This document shows, piece by piece, positions 17,730 to 25,694 of a DNA stretch of 64,000 nucleotides (its first letter is position 1; every line of letters starts with the position of its first letter). Under the pieces are notes generated by a model. It saw only the letters and a list, made by a program, of their open reading frames with translations, had not been told where the DNA came from and did no database searches. Source of the stretch: Dyella lutea (GTDB lineage: Bacteria; Pseudomonadota; Gammaproteobacteria; Xanthomonadales; Rhodanobacteraceae); assembly GCF_024158035.1 (NCBI RefSeq), contig NZ_JAMZEK010000001.1:1592001-1656000 (forward strand), in the 5' to 3' direction. The position numbers were made by a program, and so were the translations under genes.

Positions 17730-19105
17730 AGCCGTCGAGCCTGCGCTGGCGGTTGCGCTGGCTGGTGATCGGTGCGCTGGTGGCGGTGCTGGTGCCGCTG
17801 GGCCTGTTCAGCATGCGCATCACCCTGCGCGAGATGGACGAACTGGCCGACGGCCGGCTGGCGCAGGCCGCGCACGTGCTGCAGCTGATGGTGCGTGGCG
17901 CCGGCATCGATGCGCTGGCCGGCGCCGCCCAGGCACCCGGCCAGCCGCCGGCGACGCTGCCGCAGTCGCGCCATACGTTCGAGTCCGAGGTCGCCTTCCA
18001 GGTGGTCGATCACGACGGCCGGGTGCGTTTGGCCACCGCCAACTTCGCCACCCTGCCGGTGCACGCGACGACCGCCGACGGTTTCGCCGACATCGAGTGG
18101 CTGGGCTATCGCTGGCGCACCTACCGCACCTGCGACGTGCCGGCCGGGGCGTGCATCGTGGCCGGCGAACGCTACGACAGCCGTCACGACATCCTGCGCG
18201 CGCTGTGGCTCGACCACGCCCTGTTGCTGGTGGTCGGCCTGCCGTTGATCGCCCTGCTGGTGGGCTGGGCGGTGCGTCGTGGCCTGCGACCGCTGGACCG
18301 GCTGGCCGACAACCTGGCCGCGCGCGCGCCGGGCAGCCGCGAGCCGGTGGCGCTGGAGGCCGCCCCCACCGAACTGCGCCCGGTGGTGCAGGCGCTCAAC
18401 ACCCAGCTCGCGCGGCTGGAGGATGCGCTGGAGCGCGAGCGCCGCTTCAGCGCCGACGTGGCGCACGAGCTGCGCACCCCGCTGACCACCAGCCTGATCA
18501 GCGTGGAGGGGGCGATCGGCAACGCCGACCCGGCCGACGCGGATGCCGCGCTCGGCCAGGCGCAGCAGGCGTTGAACGGGCTGGCGCGACGGGTCGAGCA
18601 GTTGCTGGTGCTGGCCCGGCTGGAAGCCGGCGTGGTCGACCGCCCGCGCGAGACGGTCGACCTGGTGCCGCTGGCCGGCGAGGTGATCGAAGAGCTTGCG
18701 CCGATGATCGGCGAGCGCCACGTCGACGTGACGCTGGAAGTGCCCGACGTGCCGGTGAGCGTCAGCGGCTATTCCGCGGGTCTGCTGGCGCTGATCCGCA
18801 ACCTGGTCGACAACGCCCTGCGGCACGTCTCCGAGGGCGGCCACGTGCTGCTCGCGCTGGCGCAGGCCGGCACCGCCGTGCGGATCGAGGTGACCGACGA
18901 CGGCCCGGGCATTCCGCCGGAGCGGCGCGCAGAGGTGTTCGCGCGCTTCCACCGCGAACCGGGCGGACACAACGAGGGTTACGGCGTGGGCCTGTCCATC
19001 GTGCAGCGGGTGGCCGAGCTGCATGGCGCGACCATCGAGCTGCTGGATGCCCCCTGGGGGCGCGGCCTGTCCGTGCGCGTGAGTCTGCCTCGCGCCGCCA
19101 GCTGA
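17726..19105 (+). CDS. Sensor histidine kinase (QseC-like)
   Basis: The 459-residue protein has a first membrane helix at about 12-32 and a periplasmic sensor of about 120 residues with two Cys (RTCDVPAGACIV). A second helix precedes a HAMP-like linker. The phospho-acceptor His247 lies in FSADVAHELRTPLTT. ATPase boxes are present: N box RNLVDNALRHVS, G1 DDGPGIPPE and G2 GYGVGLSIVQR. It phosphorylates the preceding regulator. The ligand is unknown. Confidence 0.92.
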   Translation: MKPSSLRWRLRWLVIGALVAVLVPLGLFSMRITLREMDELADGRLAQAAHVLQLMVRGAGIDALAGAAQAPGQPPATLPQSRHTFESEVAFQVVDHDGRVRLATANFATLPVHATTADGFADIEWLGYRWRTYRTCDVPAGACIVAGERYDSRHDILRALWLDHALLLVVGLPLIALLVGWAVRRGLRPLDRLADNLAARAPGSREPVALEAAPTELRPVVQALNTQLARLEDALERERRFSADVAHELRTPLTTSLISVEGAIGNADPADADAALGQAQQALNGLARRVEQLLVLARLEAGVVDRPRETVDLVPLAGEVIEELAPMIGERHVDVTLEVPDVPVSVSGYSAGLLALIRNLVDNALRHVSEGGHVLLALAQAGTAVRIEVTDDGPGIPPERRAEVFARFHREPGGHNEGYGVGLSIVQRVAELHGATIELLDAPWGRGLSVRVSLPRAAS

Positions 19106-19178
19106 GCACGCCGCGTCACAAAAATGCAGCCGGACCGCGCGAGCATGCAGCGCCGCGTGGCTGCGATGCGTTGCTGCG

Positions 19179-19211
19179 CGGCTTCGGCTTCGGCTTCGGC
19201 TTCGGCTTCGG
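19179..19211. repeat. Hexanucleotide tandem repeat (CGGCTT)n
   Basis: About five and a half perfect copies of CGGCTT lie between the histidine kinase and the chemoreceptor, some 130 bp before the chemoreceptor start. It is outside any credible gene. Such short repeats can change length by slippage. Confidence 0.85.
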
Positions 19212-19281
19212 AAGGAATGCATGCGGCCTGTCACGAATAATGCAACGCATTGAAATAAAAAAGAAATATAAGAAATTTCGC

Positions 19282-19309
19282 TCAAGTTCCCGGTGTCGCC
19301 CGCCGCTAA
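19282..19309 (+). promoter_or_regulatory. Possible sigma-28 (FliA) promoter for the chemoreceptor
   Basis: TCAA, 16 bases, then GCCGCTAA resembles the FliA consensus TAAA-N15-GCCGATAA, with two base changes and a spacer one base long. It lies about 28 bp before the start codon of a methyl-accepting chemotaxis protein, a class of gene usually transcribed by sigma-28. Confidence 0.45.
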
Positions 19310-19337
19310 GCGCACGTCCTCGACTGCCGGCCATCCC

Positions 19338-20957
19338 ATGCTTCCGCGCCTGTCTCTTCCCTCGCTATCCTCGTTCGGCGCCCGCCTGATCGCCCGTCTC
19401 GCCGGCACCGTCGCGCTGTTGCTGCTGGTGCTGGCGATCTCGGCCGGGCTGCTCGGCCGGTCGGACGCCCGGCTGCAGGGCGTGGTGTCCGAAACGCTGG
19501 CGCCGGTGTCGGCGCTGGGGCGCATCCAGAACGACGCCAACGAGGTGCTGCAGACGCTCACCCATGCGGCGCTCACCGAGCTGCCCTCGTCGGTGGACGA
19601 TGCCAGGACGCAGATCAAGGCGCGTCGCATGGACATCGCCAGGTACCGCAAGCGGCTCGAGGACAGCGGCTTCGGTATCCGCCAGCACAAGGCGTTGGCG
19701 CTGGTCGACGCGCACAGTGCGGCGTTCGACCAGGCGGTGGACGAGACCATGCAGTTGCTCGAGGCCGAGCAGTTCGACCTGGGCCGGCTGAAGGTGTCCA
19801 ACGACGTGCAGGATGCCTATGGACCGCTGAAGAGCGACTTCTCCAACCTGTTCGCCGCGGCGCTGGACGATGGCCAGGCCGCCGCCACGCAGCACCGGAT
19901 CAACCGCATCGGACTGTACGTGCTGATCATCGTGGCGCTGGCGGCGCTGGGGCTCACGCTGTGGATGGACCTGCGCATCCTGCGCCAGCTCACCGGTCGG
20001 CTGGCGGCGGCCACGCAGGTGGCCGCGCGGATCACCGAGGGTGCGCTGGGCGTGCCGGTCGAGCCCGGGCACGACGACGAAATCGGCCGCCTGCTGCATG
20101 GCCTCAAGGGCATGGACCGGCAGCTCGCGCAAGTGGTCCGCCGGGTGCGCCGGCGCGCTGCCGAGCTCGACCAGGGTGCGTTGAGCATGGCCGGCGGCAA
20201 CGACGCACTGAGCCAGCGCACCGAACTGCAGGCGATGCGGCTGGAGCAGACCTCCGGCGCGATGTCGCGCGTCGCCGCCACGCTTGCGGGACATCGCGAA
20301 CACGGTATCCAGGCCGATCGCGCGGTGGTCGAGGCACGGACCCAGGCCGGGCTTGGCCGCACCGCCGTCGGCGAGGCGATCGGATCGATGGGGGCCATCG
20401 AGACCACCAGCCGCGGTGTCGGCGAGATGCTCGACCTGATCGACCAGGTCGCTTTCCAGACACGGCTGCTCGCGCTCAACGCGGCGGTCGAGGCGGCGCG
20501 TGCCGGCGAGCACGGCAGGGGCTTCGGCGTGGTTGCCAGCGAAGTGCGCGAGCTGGCCCAGCGCTGCTCCCAGGCCGCGCGCGACATCCGTGGCCTGGTC
20601 ACCGACAGTGAGGAGGCGGTGCGTGTCGGTCTGGAGCGGGTGAACCGCACCGGCGAGGTGATCGACAGCATCGGCCACAGCGTCGAGCGCTTGGCCGAAA
20701 CGGTAACGGTGATCCTCGCCGCCGGTCGCAGCCAGGCCGAGGAGATCGCCGCGGCCAGCCAGGCGGTGGCCGCAATGGATGCGATGACCCAGGAGAACGC
20801 CGCGCTCGGCGAGCAGGTCGCCGCGGCCAGCCGCGCGATGCTGGAGGCGGTGACCGCCCTGGTTCGCGACGTGGATTTCTTCCACCTGCCGGACAACGAT
20901 GCAGCGGTGTCGGGAGCGCGACATGCAGCAGTCCCTGTCGACCAGATGGCGGCTTGA
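19338..20957 (+). CDS. Methyl-accepting chemotaxis protein
   Basis: The ATG at 19338 gives 539 residues. A first membrane helix ([20 protein letters not shown]) is followed by a helical ligand domain, a second helix ([19 protein letters not shown]) and a HAMP-like segment. The signalling hairpin contains [21 protein letters not shown] and [19 protein letters not shown], the conserved MCP tip with slight deviations (TRLL instead of TNLL). It senses a ligand and controls CheA. No che genes are in the window. A FliA-like promoter precedes it. Confidence 0.88.
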   Translation: MLPRLSLPSLSSFGARLIARLAGTVALLLLVLAISAGLLGRSDARLQGVVSETLAPVSALGRIQNDANEVLQTLTHAALTELPSSVDDARTQIKARRMDIARYRKRLEDSGFGIRQHKALALVDAHSAAFDQAVDETMQLLEAEQFDLGRLKVSNDVQDAYGPLKSDFSNLFAAALDDGQAAATQHRINRIGLYVLIIVALAALGLTLWMDLRILRQLTGRLAAATQVAARITEGALGVPVEPGHDDEIGRLLHGLKGMDRQLAQVVRRVRRRAAELDQGALSMAGGNDALSQRTELQAMRLEQTSGAMSRVAATLAGHREHGIQADRAVVEARTQAGLGRTAVGEAIGSMGAIETTSRGVGEMLDLIDQVAFQTRLLALNAAVEAARAGEHGRGFGVVASEVRELAQRCSQAARDIRGLVTDSEEAVRVGLERVNRTGEVIDSIGHSVERLAETVTVILAAGRSQAEEIAAASQAVAAMDAMTQENAALGEQVAAASRAMLEAVTALVRDVDFFHLPDNDAAVSGARHAAVPVDQMAA

Positions 20958-20970
20958 GGTCGGTGATGCG

Positions 20971-22773
20971 ATGAACCCCGCATCCGGCCATGACCGCGGT
21001 GGTTCGCTGCTGGACCAGGCCACTGGCGGCGCCGGTCTGCGCGCGGTGTTCCAGCCGATCGTGCGGCTGGACACGCTGGCGGTGGTCGCCCACGAGGGAT
21101 TGAGTCGCCCGGCCGAATCCGCCAGCGGCCTCAGCGTGCTGGACATGCTCGACCTGGCGCGCGCCAAGGGGCGGCTGGGCGAGTTCGAGCTGCTGGCCGC
21201 GCGTACCGTGTGCGGCGCGTTCGCCGCGCAGGGCGGACATGGCCGGCTGCTGGTGAACCTCAGCGCGCAGGCGATCCTGCATGGCGGCCTGCGACCGGAC
21301 GAGGTGATCGCCGTGCTGGCGGGGGCCGGCGTAGGGCTGGATCGCATCACGGTGGAAATCACCGAACGCGACATCGTCGAGGACCCGGCCGAGCTGGCTC
21401 ACGCGCTGGGCTACCTGCGCGCCCGCGGCGCGCGCATCGCGCTGGACGATTTCGGCAACGGCCACTCCAACTTCGAGATGTGGAACGAGCTGCATCCGGA
21501 GGCGGTGAAGATCGATCGCTACCTGGTCAACGGGCTGGCGCGCAGCGCGGAGAAACTCGCCATCGTGCGCGCGCTGTGCAGCGTCGCCGAGACCCTCGGT
21601 GCCGAGCTGGTCGGCGAGGGCGTGGAGCAGGCCGAGGACCTGCGCATGCTGCGCGAGCTGGGCATCACCTATGCGCAGGGTTATCTGCTCGGCTTGCCGT
21701 TGCCGCACCTGGTGGGCGAGGTGCGCGACGAGGCGCGCGAGGCGATCCGCAGCCAGTCGGTGCCGGTGCCGCCGCGCCCGCGCGGACCGGTGACGCAGCG
21801 ACCGCTGCAGGCCGGGCACATGGTGATCGCCGCGCCCCACCTCGACGCGTGCCAGCTCAATGACGACGTGGCGGCGCTGTTCGCCCGGCACGAATCGCTG
21901 CACGCGGTGGCGGTGACCGAGCACGATCGCCCGGTCGGCCTGATCAACCGCCGCGTATTCGCCGAGCGCATGGCGCAGCCGTTCGCGCGCGAGCTGTTCG
22001 GGCGCAAGCCGTGCGCCGTGTTCATGCACGCCGAGCCGCTGCTGTGCGACGAGCAGCAGTCGCTGGACAGCCTCACCGACGTGCTGCGCGGCGAGGACCA
22101 GCGCTACCTCACCGACGGCTTCATCGTCACCCGTGATGGGCGCTACCTCGGCCTGGGCACCGGCGAGTCGCTGGTGCGCCGGGTCACCGAGCAGCGCATC
22201 GAGGCGGCGCGCTACGCCAATCCACTGACCTTCCTGCCCGGGAACATCCCGGTCACCGAGCACATCGAGCGGCTGATGCGAGAGCAGCGGCCGTTCGTGG
22301 CCGCCTATGTCGATCTCAACGACTTCAAGCCGTTCAACGACCAGTACGGCTACTTCCGCGGCGACGAGATGATCCGGCTGCTGGCGGCGATCCTCACCGC
22401 GCGCATCGACGCCCGCCACGACTTCGTCGGCCACATCGGCGGCGACGATTTCATGGTGCTGTTCCAGAGCGGGGACTGGGAGGCGCGCTGCACGGACATC
22501 ATCGCCGAGTTCAACCAGCGCGCCCGCTCGCTGTTCGATGACGAAGACCTCGCCCGGGGCGGTATCGAGGGCGAGGATCGCCGCGGCGCGCGTCAGTTCT
22601 TCGCGCTCACCACGGTATCGATCGGCGCGGTGCAGGTGCCGGCGCAGGCGCCCCGCCGCCCGGAGCTGATCGCCACCCTGGCCGCCCGCGCCAAGCGTCA
22701 CGCCAAGCGCGGCCGGCTCGGCTTCCACCGGCTCGCCGCGGTACCCGGCGAACTGCTCGATCCGGCCGCCTGA
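20971..22773 (+). CDS. EAL-CBS-GGDEF-like cyclic-di-GMP protein
   Basis: The start at ATG 20971 lies 14 bp after the chemoreceptor stop; the product is 600 residues. An N-terminal EAL domain has all key residues: AHEGLSRP (EGL in place of EAL), VNLSAQ, VEITERD, LDDFGNGHS, VKIDRYLV, GEGVEQAED and AQGYLLG. A CBS-like middle part follows (about 280-420). The C-terminal GGDEF domain is degenerate (HIGGDDFMVLF). The protein is therefore predicted to hydrolyse cyclic-di-GMP, with the GGDDF domain perhaps a GTP sensor. It may share a transcript with the chemoreceptor. Confidence 0.88.
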   Translation: MNPASGHDRGGSLLDQATGGAGLRAVFQPIVRLDTLAVVAHEGLSRPAESASGLSVLDMLDLARAKGRLGEFELLAARTVCGAFAAQGGHGRLLVNLSAQAILHGGLRPDEVIAVLAGAGVGLDRITVEITERDIVEDPAELAHALGYLRARGARIALDDFGNGHSNFEMWNELHPEAVKIDRYLVNGLARSAEKLAIVRALCSVAETLGAELVGEGVEQAEDLRMLRELGITYAQGYLLGLPLPHLVGEVRDEAREAIRSQSVPVPPRPRGPVTQRPLQAGHMVIAAPHLDACQLNDDVAALFARHESLHAVAVTEHDRPVGLINRRVFAERMAQPFARELFGRKPCAVFMHAEPLLCDEQQSLDSLTDVLRGEDQRYLTDGFIVTRDGRYLGLGTGESLVRRVTEQRIEAARYANPLTFLPGNIPVTEHIERLMREQRPFVAAYVDLNDFKPFNDQYGYFRGDEMIRLLAAILTARIDARHDFVGHIGGDDFMVLFQSGDWEARCTDIIAEFNQRARSLFDDEDLARGGIEGEDRRGARQFFALTTVSIGAVQVPAQAPRRPELIATLAARAKRHAKRGRLGFHRLAAVPGELLDPAA

Positions 22774-22805
22774 GCCGGCTGCCTGACGGTCGGGCCGGCC
22801 GTCGC

Positions 22806-22833
22806 TTGCATACTGTGTAACTCTATGTATGAT
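22806..22833 (+). promoter_or_regulatory. Sigma-70 type promoter of the PadR operon
   Basis: TTGCAT and TATGAT are separated by 16 bases and lie about 25 bp before the PadR start at 22858. The tract is AT-rich in an otherwise GC-rich region. PadR proteins usually bind their own promoter, so an operator probably overlaps it. Confidence 0.5.
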
Positions 22834-22857
22834 GCGTCACACGCTACGAGGTGTCGC

Positions 22858-23205
22858 ATGGTCAAGCCGCAGGACAATCCGCTGCCCAAGCTGGAACTCG
22901 AACTTCGGCGGGGTGCCCTGGTGCTGGCGGTGCTCTCGCAGCTGCGGGAGGTGCAGTACGGCTATTCGCTGCGCCAGGCGCTGGCCGTTCGCGGCATGCC
23001 GATCGAGGAAGGGACGCTGTATCCGCTGCTGCGGCGGCTGGAGGGGCAGGGCCTGCTCGCCTCCGAGTGGCGCATCGAGGATGGCCCGCCGCGCCGCTAT
23101 TACCGGCTCAACGACGCCGGCGAGCGCCTGCTCGCCGAACTGACGGCTTCATGGAACGCCCTGGCGGGAACCATGGCCGGACTGCTGGAGGGAGGGACGA
23201 CATGA
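22858..23205 (+). CDS. PadR family transcriptional regulator
   Basis: The ATG at 22858 follows GAGG; the product is 115 residues. The winged helix has the PadR hallmarks ALVLAVLSQLREVQYGYSLR, IEEGTLYPLLRRLEGQGLL and GPPRRYYRLNDAGERLL. It likely represses its own operon and responds to a small ligand. The stop overlaps the next gene by ATGA, the usual layout for PadR plus a partner membrane protein. A second PadR/membrane pair lies at 45.7 kb. Confidence 0.9.
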   Translation: MVKPQDNPLPKLELELRRGALVLAVLSQLREVQYGYSLRQALAVRGMPIEEGTLYPLLRRLEGQGLLASEWRIEDGPPRRYYRLNDAGERLLAELTASWNALAGTMAGLLEGGTT

Positions 23206-24122
23206 ATCCGAACGAGGTGATCGACGCCTACCTGGCCGACGTGATGCGCCGGGTTCCCGGCGGCGCGCGTGATGGCATTGACCTGGAACTGCGTGGCCTG
23301 CTGGCCGACATGCTCGACGATCGCGCCCGCGAGGCGGGCCGGCCGGCCGACGACGCCATGGTGCTGGAGCTGCTGCGCGGCTTCGGTACGCCGGCGGAAG
23401 TCGCCGCACGCTATCACGCACCGAGCCTGGTCATTGTGCCGGCCGAAGGGACGCGCACGTTCGCCTGGATGGCGCTGGTCGGTGTCGGCCTGCAGTGGGC
23501 GCTCACGCTGCCCGGCGTGTTCCGTGGCGAGTCGTTCGCCCGCTGGTGGCTGAGCTGGGGGCTGGGTGCCCTGTGGTGGCCGGGCCTTATGGTGATGCTC
23601 TCGCTGCTGGCGGCGTGGCTGCGCCAGCGCGGCCTGCCGAAGCCGGCGTGGAGTCCGCACCAGGTGGATCCCGAACGCGTCCATCGCGGGGCGATGGCGT
23701 TCGGGCTGGCCGGCTTCGCGGTCGGCGTGGCCGGCATGACCAGCCTGCCGTGGCTGGTGGGTGCCATGCCGCCGCCGCTGCCGGGTGTGCTCGCGTTCGA
23801 TCCGGCCTTCCTGCACGGACGGGCCTGGCTGGTGCTGCCGCTGTGGATCGGGAGTTTTGCGGTGATGGCACGAGCGCTGTCGCAGGGCCGCTGGTCGGTG
23901 CGCCTGCGTCGGCTGGATCTCGCCTTCGGCGCGGCCTGGTTGTTGCTGCTCGGCTGGTGGGCCGCCACCGGCGGCATGTTCCTGGCCGAGGCGACCGACC
24001 AGGGCGCACGCGGCGGCATCGCGCTGGTGATGCTGTTCGTGGCGATCGACCTGGTGGTCAAGCTGCGTCGACGCCAGCGTGCCCCGCGGCTGTCGTCGAC
24101 ACTGGGACGCCGGACACCGTGA
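23202..24122 (+). CDS. Multi-helix membrane protein, PadR-associated
   Basis: This 306-residue product has a cytoplasmic N-terminal helical domain of about 70 residues (MNPNEVIDAYLADVMRRVPG, then MVLELLRGFGTPAEVAARYH). That part resembles the N-terminus of DUF1700-type proteins coupled to PadR. Six to seven hydrophobic segments follow. It overlaps both neighbours, so all three genes are translated together. Its function is unknown; partners of this type are thought to affect envelope processes. Confidence 0.8.
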   Translation: MNPNEVIDAYLADVMRRVPGGARDGIDLELRGLLADMLDDRAREAGRPADDAMVLELLRGFGTPAEVAARYHAPSLVIVPAEGTRTFAWMALVGVGLQWALTLPGVFRGESFARWWLSWGLGALWWPGLMVMLSLLAAWLRQRGLPKPAWSPHQVDPERVHRGAMAFGLAGFAVGVAGMTSLPWLVGAMPPPLPGVLAFDPAFLHGRAWLVLPLWIGSFAVMARALSQGRWSVRLRRLDLAFGAAWLLLLGWWAATGGMFLAEATDQGARGGIALVMLFVAIDLVVKLRRRQRAPRLSSTLGRRTP

Positions 24123-24616
24123 TGCGATGGGCGCAGCGCCTGCGCCCGCTTCGGGGTCCGATCGCGATGGCGGCACCGGCGGCTGCGTTGCTGTCGGCAC
24201 CCTACGCCGGTTTCATGGCCTACGTGGTCGTGCTGGGGCTGCTGATCTGGCTTCCCGTCGCCGCTTTGCGGTTCATCCGGAGGCCGGAAACGCGAGCGCA
24301 CCTGGCCGCTGTGTTCGGGGTGTGGGTGGCCGCGTTGCTGGAGGTGGCGGCTGTCCAGGGTTGGCGGCATGCGATGGCGCGTAGCCATGCGGACGCCATC
24401 GTCGCGGAGATCGAGCACTTCCACGCCGTCCATCATCGATACCCCGACGATCTCACCGAAATCCGCCTGTCGCGCGACGGTCTGGCCGCCAGGCTGGACC
24501 TCGCCGGCTACGTGCAGCAGGGGCAGGTGCCGCACTTCTTCTACGCGGTGACGTACATGCCGTTCGCCGTGTGGTCGTTCGATTTCAGGACCCGCGCCTG
24601 GGAGCTGCAGGACTAG
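24122..24616 (+). CDS. Hypothetical membrane protein
   Basis: The start at ATG 24122 overlaps the previous stop (TGATG); a GTG at 24119 is an alternative. The 164-residue product has two N-terminal hydrophobic segments (AYVVVLGLLIWLPVAALRF and AVFGVWVAALLEVAAVQGW). A soluble C-terminal part resembles a small pilin-like or GspG-like tail (IEHFHAVHHRYPDDLTEIRLS). It is the last gene of the PadR operon. I do not recognise its family with confidence. Confidence 0.7.
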   Translation: MRWAQRLRPLRGPIAMAAPAAALLSAPYAGFMAYVVVLGLLIWLPVAALRFIRRPETRAHLAAVFGVWVAALLEVAAVQGWRHAMARSHADAIVAEIEHFHAVHHRYPDDLTEIRLSRDGLAARLDLAGYVQQGQVPHFFYAVTYMPFAVWSFDFRTRAWELQD

Positions 24617-24695
24617 CCCGGTTCACGGCCCGTGCATGGCTGGGGGCGTTCCTGGCTCGGCACGCCTCGCCGTGACCCGGGGGCGGGCGGGGCCC

Positions 24696-25568
24696 TCATC
24701 CGCGGTGATCGGCGGCGAAACCGGCGCGTGCCTCGCGTATCGCCGCGGCCAGGGCGGCGCGCAGTACCGGATCGTTGCGCACCGATGCGATCCGCCGTGC
24801 CAGCCGGCACATCAGCTGCACGTCCTGCAGGTGGCCGAGACGGTCGGTCTGCTGCTTCAGCGGGTGGTGTCCGGGCGTGTGTGCCGGCACGGCATCGGGC
24901 CCGGCGGGCAGCGCTGCGTCGAACGCTTCCAACTGCAGGCGCAGCCGACGCAGGCGCCGTCGCCAGCGGTGTCGCATCGGCGACGTGGGCAAGCGGCGGG
25001 CCTTGCGCTCCGCACGCTCGACACGCTTGCGGCTGCGCCGGAGTGCGCGCCTGGCGGCACGCTCCCCCAGAGCGTGCCAGGGCAGGGCGGCGACCTCGGC
25101 GCGGATCGCTGCCGCGGCCTCGCGCCGGTCGCGGAATCCGGGGTCCTGGTGCAACGCGTCTGCCAGAGCTTCGTCGCGCCGGAGGACCAGTGCCGCTTCG
25201 AGCGCCGATCGAGCGTCCGGTGTCACCGCGCCGCGCAGCGTGCTGGCCGTGACGGCGGCTACATGCGCGTCGCGCAGCGGCGACAGGCTCCGGCACAGCC
25301 GCTTCAGCCGCGCATCGATCCGGCGCAGGCGCTCGCGATCGGGCCGGTCGAGTGCAGGCTTCAGCAGGCCAAGCTGGGCGCGCAGCGTGCGGATCGCCTT
25401 GCGCGCCCGATGGATGCCGTGATGGCGGTGGCGCGTGTCGGCCAGGGCACGCACGATCCGGCGACACTCGCGGTCGGCGGCGGCCGCGAGCAGCGGGCCC
25501 GGCGCCTCGAGCCGGATGTCGACGACGCCCCCTTGCCTGCGAACGCTGCGGTGCTTGTCTCGCTGCAT
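24696..25568 (-). CDS. CHAD domain protein
   Basis: The product is about 290 residues from ATG 25568; an upstream ATG at 25643 is possible and neither has a strong ribosome site. The sequence is rich in His, Arg and Lys on helices: IHRARKAIRTLRAQLGLL, LSPLRDAHVAA, HRWRRRLRRLRLQLEAF and LGHLQDVQLMCRLA. These are the CHAD domain signatures. CHAD domains bind polyphosphate through these basic residues and often bring proteins to polyphosphate granules. No CYTH domain accompanies it. Confidence 0.82.
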   Translation of the reverse strand: MQRDKHRSVRRQGGVVDIRLEAPGPLLAAAADRECRRIVRALADTRHRHHGIHRARKAIRTLRAQLGLLKPALDRPDRERLRRIDARLKRLCRSLSPLRDAHVAAVTASTLRGAVTPDARSALEAALVLRRDEALADALHQDPGFRDRREAAAAIRAEVAALPWHALGERAARRALRRSRKRVERAERKARRLPTSPMRHRWRRRLRRLRLQLEAFDAALPAGPDAVPAHTPGHHPLKQQTDRLGHLQDVQLMCRLARRIASVRNDPVLRAALAAAIREARAGFAADHRG

Positions 25569-25694
25569 GGGATTCGACGCGTGGGCATCCGCCAGGACCG
25601 CCAGTGTGCACCCCGGGCCGTCCCCCGCCAACGCGTCGGGCATGCGACATGCCGCCGCGCCACCGCAGGCCGGTTTCCAGGGGAGTGGGCGGGA

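Noticed and set aside
17702-19801. Minus-strand frame of 699 codons opposite the kinase and chemoreceptor
   Set aside because: Antisense shadow spanning two real genes and the gap between them.
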